Of a stretch of 8,143 nt of DNA, positions 5,967 to 8,143 are shown in pieces. Under the pieces are notes generated by a model, which had not been told where the DNA came from, ran no database searches, and saw nothing but the letters and a program-made list of their open reading frames with translations. The stretch's first letter is position 1, and every line of letters starts with the position of its first letter. The position numbers and the translations under genes are program-made. Origin of the DNA: CBDUUP01 sp965370435. Lineage in GTDB: Bacteria; Chloroflexota; Anaerolineae; Anaerolineales; UBA11579. The DNA is taken from positions 1 through 8,143 of the forward strand of contig CBDUUP010000200.1 in assembly GCA_965370435.1 (NCBI GenBank), read 5' to 3'.

Positions 5967-6785
5967 CTACGACACATCCACCGAGGCGAATAACCTCCGT
6001 ATAGATCTTTCTACAAAAGCTGGATCATCAATCGAAAGCTCAATCGCCTCCCAGGGGCAAACCTCCACACAGCGGCCGCATCCCCGGCACTCCTCGCTGA
6101 TGATAGCCCGTTCGCCGTTCATTTGGATGGCATGAGAAAAACAAAGCTCCTCCTCGGCGCAGTCTCCACAGCCAATACAAAGGTCGTTCACCTTGACGCT
6201 CACACCCGGCATCCGGGTGGTCTTGCGGCGGATACTTTGGTCCAGGTGGGGGAGCATGGTCCACGCGCAGCAGCAAGGACAGCAGTTGCAGATAGTGAGC
6301 AATTTATAGCCCGGATTGACGCCCAGCCAGAACGTGTCCACTTTGTTTCGCCCCACCATATGCACCAGACCCGCCTCCTGGCAGGCTCGGGTATGTTCCA
6401 ACGCTTCATCTTTGCTCGCCAACCGCCCGTGCGCCGGATTGATCCCCAACACCGCCTCTCCCAGGAAAAGACATCCCAGATTTGCGGAATAATCCTCGCA
6501 GCCTTTGGCCTCCCGGCATAAGCAGGAATTCATTATCCAAAGGTATTTAGCCTGCGCGATGAAGTGTTCGACAACCTGAGAGGGGAGCACAACCTCCTCC
6601 TGCATGGGGATGGATTGGTTGATCTGGATCGTCGTATCCCTGGGCAAACAGATAGTGTCATCTTCCCAAAAAAGACTGTGATCCACAATGCCTCTGACCA
6701 GGTGCGCCCTAGTGAGTTCGGCCAACAAAAAACGCCCTGGAAAAACTTTTTTTATCAGGTTGATGAACCAGTCCGGTCTAGCCAT
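5967..6785 (-). CDS. Cysteine-rich 4Fe-4S ferredoxin-domain protein of unknown function
   Basis: The C-terminal part (about 200-250) is a two-cluster ferredoxin domain. Its second site, C233-x2-C-x2-C-x3-CP, is canonical. Its first site, C203-x2-C-x2-C-x5-C215, has two extra residues before the last Cys and lacks the proline. The larger N-terminal part carries CLC-x5-C (88, 90, 96), C105, and the striking CNCCPCCC (166-173), which suggests a further metal site. I recognise the whole architecture as a family of uncharacterised proteins in anaerobes, not a plain ferredoxin. Electron transfer, perhaps to a corrinoid enzyme, is inference from the neighbouring UroD-like gene 133 bases upstream on the same strand. 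There is no signal peptide, so it is cytosolic. TAAGG (6795-6799) precedes the start by nine bases. The stop is TAG. Confidence 0.88.
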   Translation of the reverse strand: MARPDWFINLIKKVFPGRFLLAELTRAHLVRGIVDHSLFWEDDTICLPRDTTIQINQSIPMQEEVVLPSQVVEHFIAQAKYLWIMNSCLCREAKGCEDYSANLGCLFLGEAVLGINPAHGRLASKDEALEHTRACQEAGLVHMVGRNKVDTFWLGVNPGYKLLTICNCCPCCCAWTMLPHLDQSIRRKTTRMPGVSVKVNDLCIGCGDCAEEELCFSHAIQMNGERAIISEECRGCGRCVEVCPWEAIELSIDDPAFVERSIRRLFASVDVS

Positions 6786-6844
6786 GTAGGGGTTGCCTTA
6801 GTATCGGTAATGAAGTCTTAGTTTATTGTGTAAGGTGTTGTAAA

Positions 6845-6872
6845 ATCTTATTGAATTTGCTTGATATGTCAA
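6845..6872 (-). promoter_or_regulatory. Predicted sigma-70-type promoter of the ferredoxin-domain gene
   Basis: On the minus strand a perfect TTGACA (6872-6867) is followed after 16 bases by TAAGAT (6850-6845, two mismatches). Transcription would begin near 6838, about 50 bases before the ATG at 6785. The Fe-S gene could therefore be expressed alone as well as by read-through from the UroD-like gene. Confidence 0.45.
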
Positions 6873-6918
6873 TCCGAAAGGATAACGAATATATTCTCTC
6901 GCAGCGGAAGAAACAAAT

Positions 6919-7914
6919 CTATTCACCGTCATAAAATCCCACCTCCTCCTCATAGCGAAACATCTCCGCCACCGCCTCGACATTCATCCCCTCGAAGATG
7001 CTGTTGCACGAAGCCATCATATAGCCCCCGCCCGGCGCGCCCTGCGCCAAACAACGATCCACCTCCCTGCGCACCGCTTCTAGGTCTGAGCCGCACAACA
7101 CACCCACGTCAATGTTTCCCGCCAAGACCAAATCCTTCCCATATTCACCCTTCACCGCGCCCAGGTCAACCCCCGCCGCGGGTTCCAGCCCATGCACGCC
7201 CACAAACCCCGCCTCGATGGCGAAGGGCAGCAGCGGGACGATGTTGCCATCGCTGTGCCAGATGACTGGCGCGTCCAGTTCATCCACGATCCGGCGGTGA
7301 TACGGCAGCACGAACTCCCGCCACATCCGGGGAGAGATCATGGGGCCGTGGGTATGAGCGGCGTCATCGCCCAGCACCGCCACCTCCGCCCCCAGGCTGA
7401 TGGCCTTTTGATACAAGGCGATGCAGTAATCCGTCCGCGCCTCCAACACCCTATGCACCAGAGCCGCATCCTCCCCCAGCCGCCTGAAGAACCGCTCGAA
7501 GCCCATCGCCATATACCCCGCTGTCAGCGGCCCCACGTGAGTCCCGAAAATAATGCAGTGGTCTGGGTACCGCTCTCTGACCCTCGCCGCCCTTTCCTCG
7601 TTGAACAACTTTTCCACGTACTCCAGAGGCGGGCTGTATTTTTTGAGGTCCGCCCGCGTGTCCACCATCCCGTGTGAATACATCCCTTTCACCCACACCC
7701 GCCCCCACTCGTCCACGCCCTCTCGCCAGGCGTTGCTCTCCGGCGGCCTCCGGCTGGGGAGCATGATGCAGTCCTGGCCCAGATTGGCGTAAGCGTCCAC
7801 CGCGGAATCCTGTCCCAAAGCCTCCAGCGAATGGTCGATCCAAATCTCGAACCTCGGCACCCGGTCTGCCTCCTGATGCCGCAGCGCAGCCCACACCCGA
7901 TCGCGCGGTTTCAT
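6919..7914 (-). CDS. Uroporphyrinogen decarboxylase (UroD/MtaA/CmuA)-family protein, probable corrinoid-linked methyltransferase
   Basis: The 331-residue product has the UroD-family TIM-barrel pattern: N-terminal MKPRDRVWAALRHQEADRVPRFE, a central GPLTAGYMAMGFERFFRRL, GDDAAHTHGPMISPRMWREFVLPY, then IWHSDGN and the C-terminal GGGYMMASCNSIFEGMN. Genuine HemE enzymes carry a different, RQAGRY-type N-terminal motif, which is absent, so haem synthesis is unlikely. The methyltransferase branch (MtaA, MtbA, CmuA) binds zinc through H-x-C and a distal Cys. Here His220 and Cys303 are kept, but the middle position is Asp222 (HSD). Members of this branch move methyl groups between a corrinoid protein and a thiol or other acceptor. 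No corrinoid protein is adjacent; the nearest is at 2080. The start is supported by AAGGAG nine bases upstream. The substrate is unknown. Confidence 0.9.
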   Translation of the reverse strand: MKPRDRVWAALRHQEADRVPRFEIWIDHSLEALGQDSAVDAYANLGQDCIMLPSRRPPESNAWREGVDEWGRVWVKGMYSHGMVDTRADLKKYSPPLEYVEKLFNEERAARVRERYPDHCIIFGTHVGPLTAGYMAMGFERFFRRLGEDAALVHRVLEARTDYCIALYQKAISLGAEVAVLGDDAAHTHGPMISPRMWREFVLPYHRRIVDELDAPVIWHSDGNIVPLLPFAIEAGFVGVHGLEPAAGVDLGAVKGEYGKDLVLAGNIDVGVLCGSDLEAVRREVDRCLAQGAPGGGYMMASCNSIFEGMNVEAVAEMFRYEEEVGFYDGE

Positions 7915-7965
7915 CTCTTTCTTCTCCTTCCCCAGAATCGAATGAAGAAACTCTTTACATAACCT

Positions 7966-7971
7966 ATTATA
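7966..7971 (-). promoter_or_regulatory. Possible -10 box for the UroD-like gene
   Basis: A perfect TATAAT on the minus strand lies 52 bases upstream of the ATG at 7914. No good -35 box stands 16-18 bases further up, although ATAAC/GTTAT half-sites surround it (7960-7964 and 7973-7977). This is a weak prediction. Confidence 0.28.
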
Positions 7972-8014
7972 CGTTATAGAAAACTGGCTTTCGTCCTCGG
8001 TCTGCCGTTATCCC

Positions 8015-8143
8015 ACTAACATAATCATATCCAAAACCCTGAAATCCCTTCGTAGGGGCGGCAGCATTGCTGCGCCCCGGCGCGCCACCCCACATAACCA
8101 TATCCAAACCGGTAAATCCCTCCGTAGGGGCGGCAGCATTGCT
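8015..8143. repeat. Tandem copies of the ~72-base GTAGGGGCG hairpin repeat at the window edge
   Basis: The tail of one unit (8015-8051), a full unit (8052-8123) and the start of another (8124 to the edge) are visible. The palindrome here is GGGGCGGCAGC-ATT-GCTGCGCCCC, with one bulged G. The flank GGCGCGCCA, CATAACCATATCCAAA is shared with the copies near 4500 and 5700. The array continues beyond the window. Confidence 0.82.

Noticed and set aside
5908..6135. Plus-strand 75-codon frame overlapping the 3' end of the Fe-S gene
   Set aside because: More than two thirds lies antisense to the ferredoxin domain, and it has no ribosome site or family resemblance.
7192..7677. Plus-strand open frame of 161 codons opposite the UroD-like gene
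   Set aside because: Pro/His/Arg-rich antisense composition, wholly inside a well-supported gene.
6919..7914. Annotation as HemE (haem biosynthesis)
   Set aside because: The N-terminal RQAGRY-type motif of genuine uroporphyrinogen decarboxylases is absent and the HSDG/C303 site points to the methyltransferase branch.

Overview
The window looks like part of an anaerobic bacterial chromosome. It carries six intact protein genes, one gene remnant and many short non-coding repeats. Three of the genes belong to corrinoid-dependent (vitamin B12-type) methyl transfer. A fourth is a cysteine-rich iron-sulfur protein of the kind found in anaerobes. The genes have clear Shine-Dalgarno sites and high-GC codon use. 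The gene families together with the dispersed 'GTAGGGGCG' hairpin repeats would suit an uncultured Chloroflexota-like or sediment-dwelling anaerobe. That placement is a guess from style, not a demonstrated assignment.

Layout, left to right. Bases 1-380 hold a decayed 3' end of a ComM/YifB-type Mg-chelatase gene and then a promoter. A class III aminotransferase follows at 381-1712 (+). The gap 1713-2079 is rich in hairpins and holds a sigma-70-like promoter overlapped by a TetR-type palindrome, a 13-codon ORF and a terminator-like hairpin with a T tract. Next come a corrinoid protein (2080-2730, +) and an MttB-family methyltransferase (2791-4296, +), 60 bases apart and ended by a hairpin at 4366-4390. 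The gap 4297-4705 holds tandem 73-base repeats and a 'CTCTGTG'-type repeat that abuts a family 2 glycosyltransferase (4706-5428, +). The gap 5429-5966 is again repeat-filled. On the minus strand lie a UroD/MtaA-type protein (7914-6919) and, downstream of it, a ferredoxin-domain protein (6785-5967) with its own predicted promoter. The right edge runs into more copies of the ~72-base repeat.

How the genes may work together (inference). The MttB-like enzyme would move a methyl group from a quaternary or tertiary amine onto the cobalt carried by the neighbouring corrinoid protein. The UroD-like protein is of the type that either moves such a methyl group onward to a thiol or folate acceptor or acts on another methyl donor. 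The Fe-S protein could supply low-potential electrons, for example to keep cobalt as Co(I). The MttB homologue has no in-frame amber codon. It appears to carry lysine at the pyrrolysine position, and four of the six genes end in TAG, so a pyrrolysine-independent methylotrophic (betaine-type) system is likelier than trimethylamine use. The true substrate cannot be read from the sequence. The aminotransferase and glycosyltransferase are probably separate transcription units.
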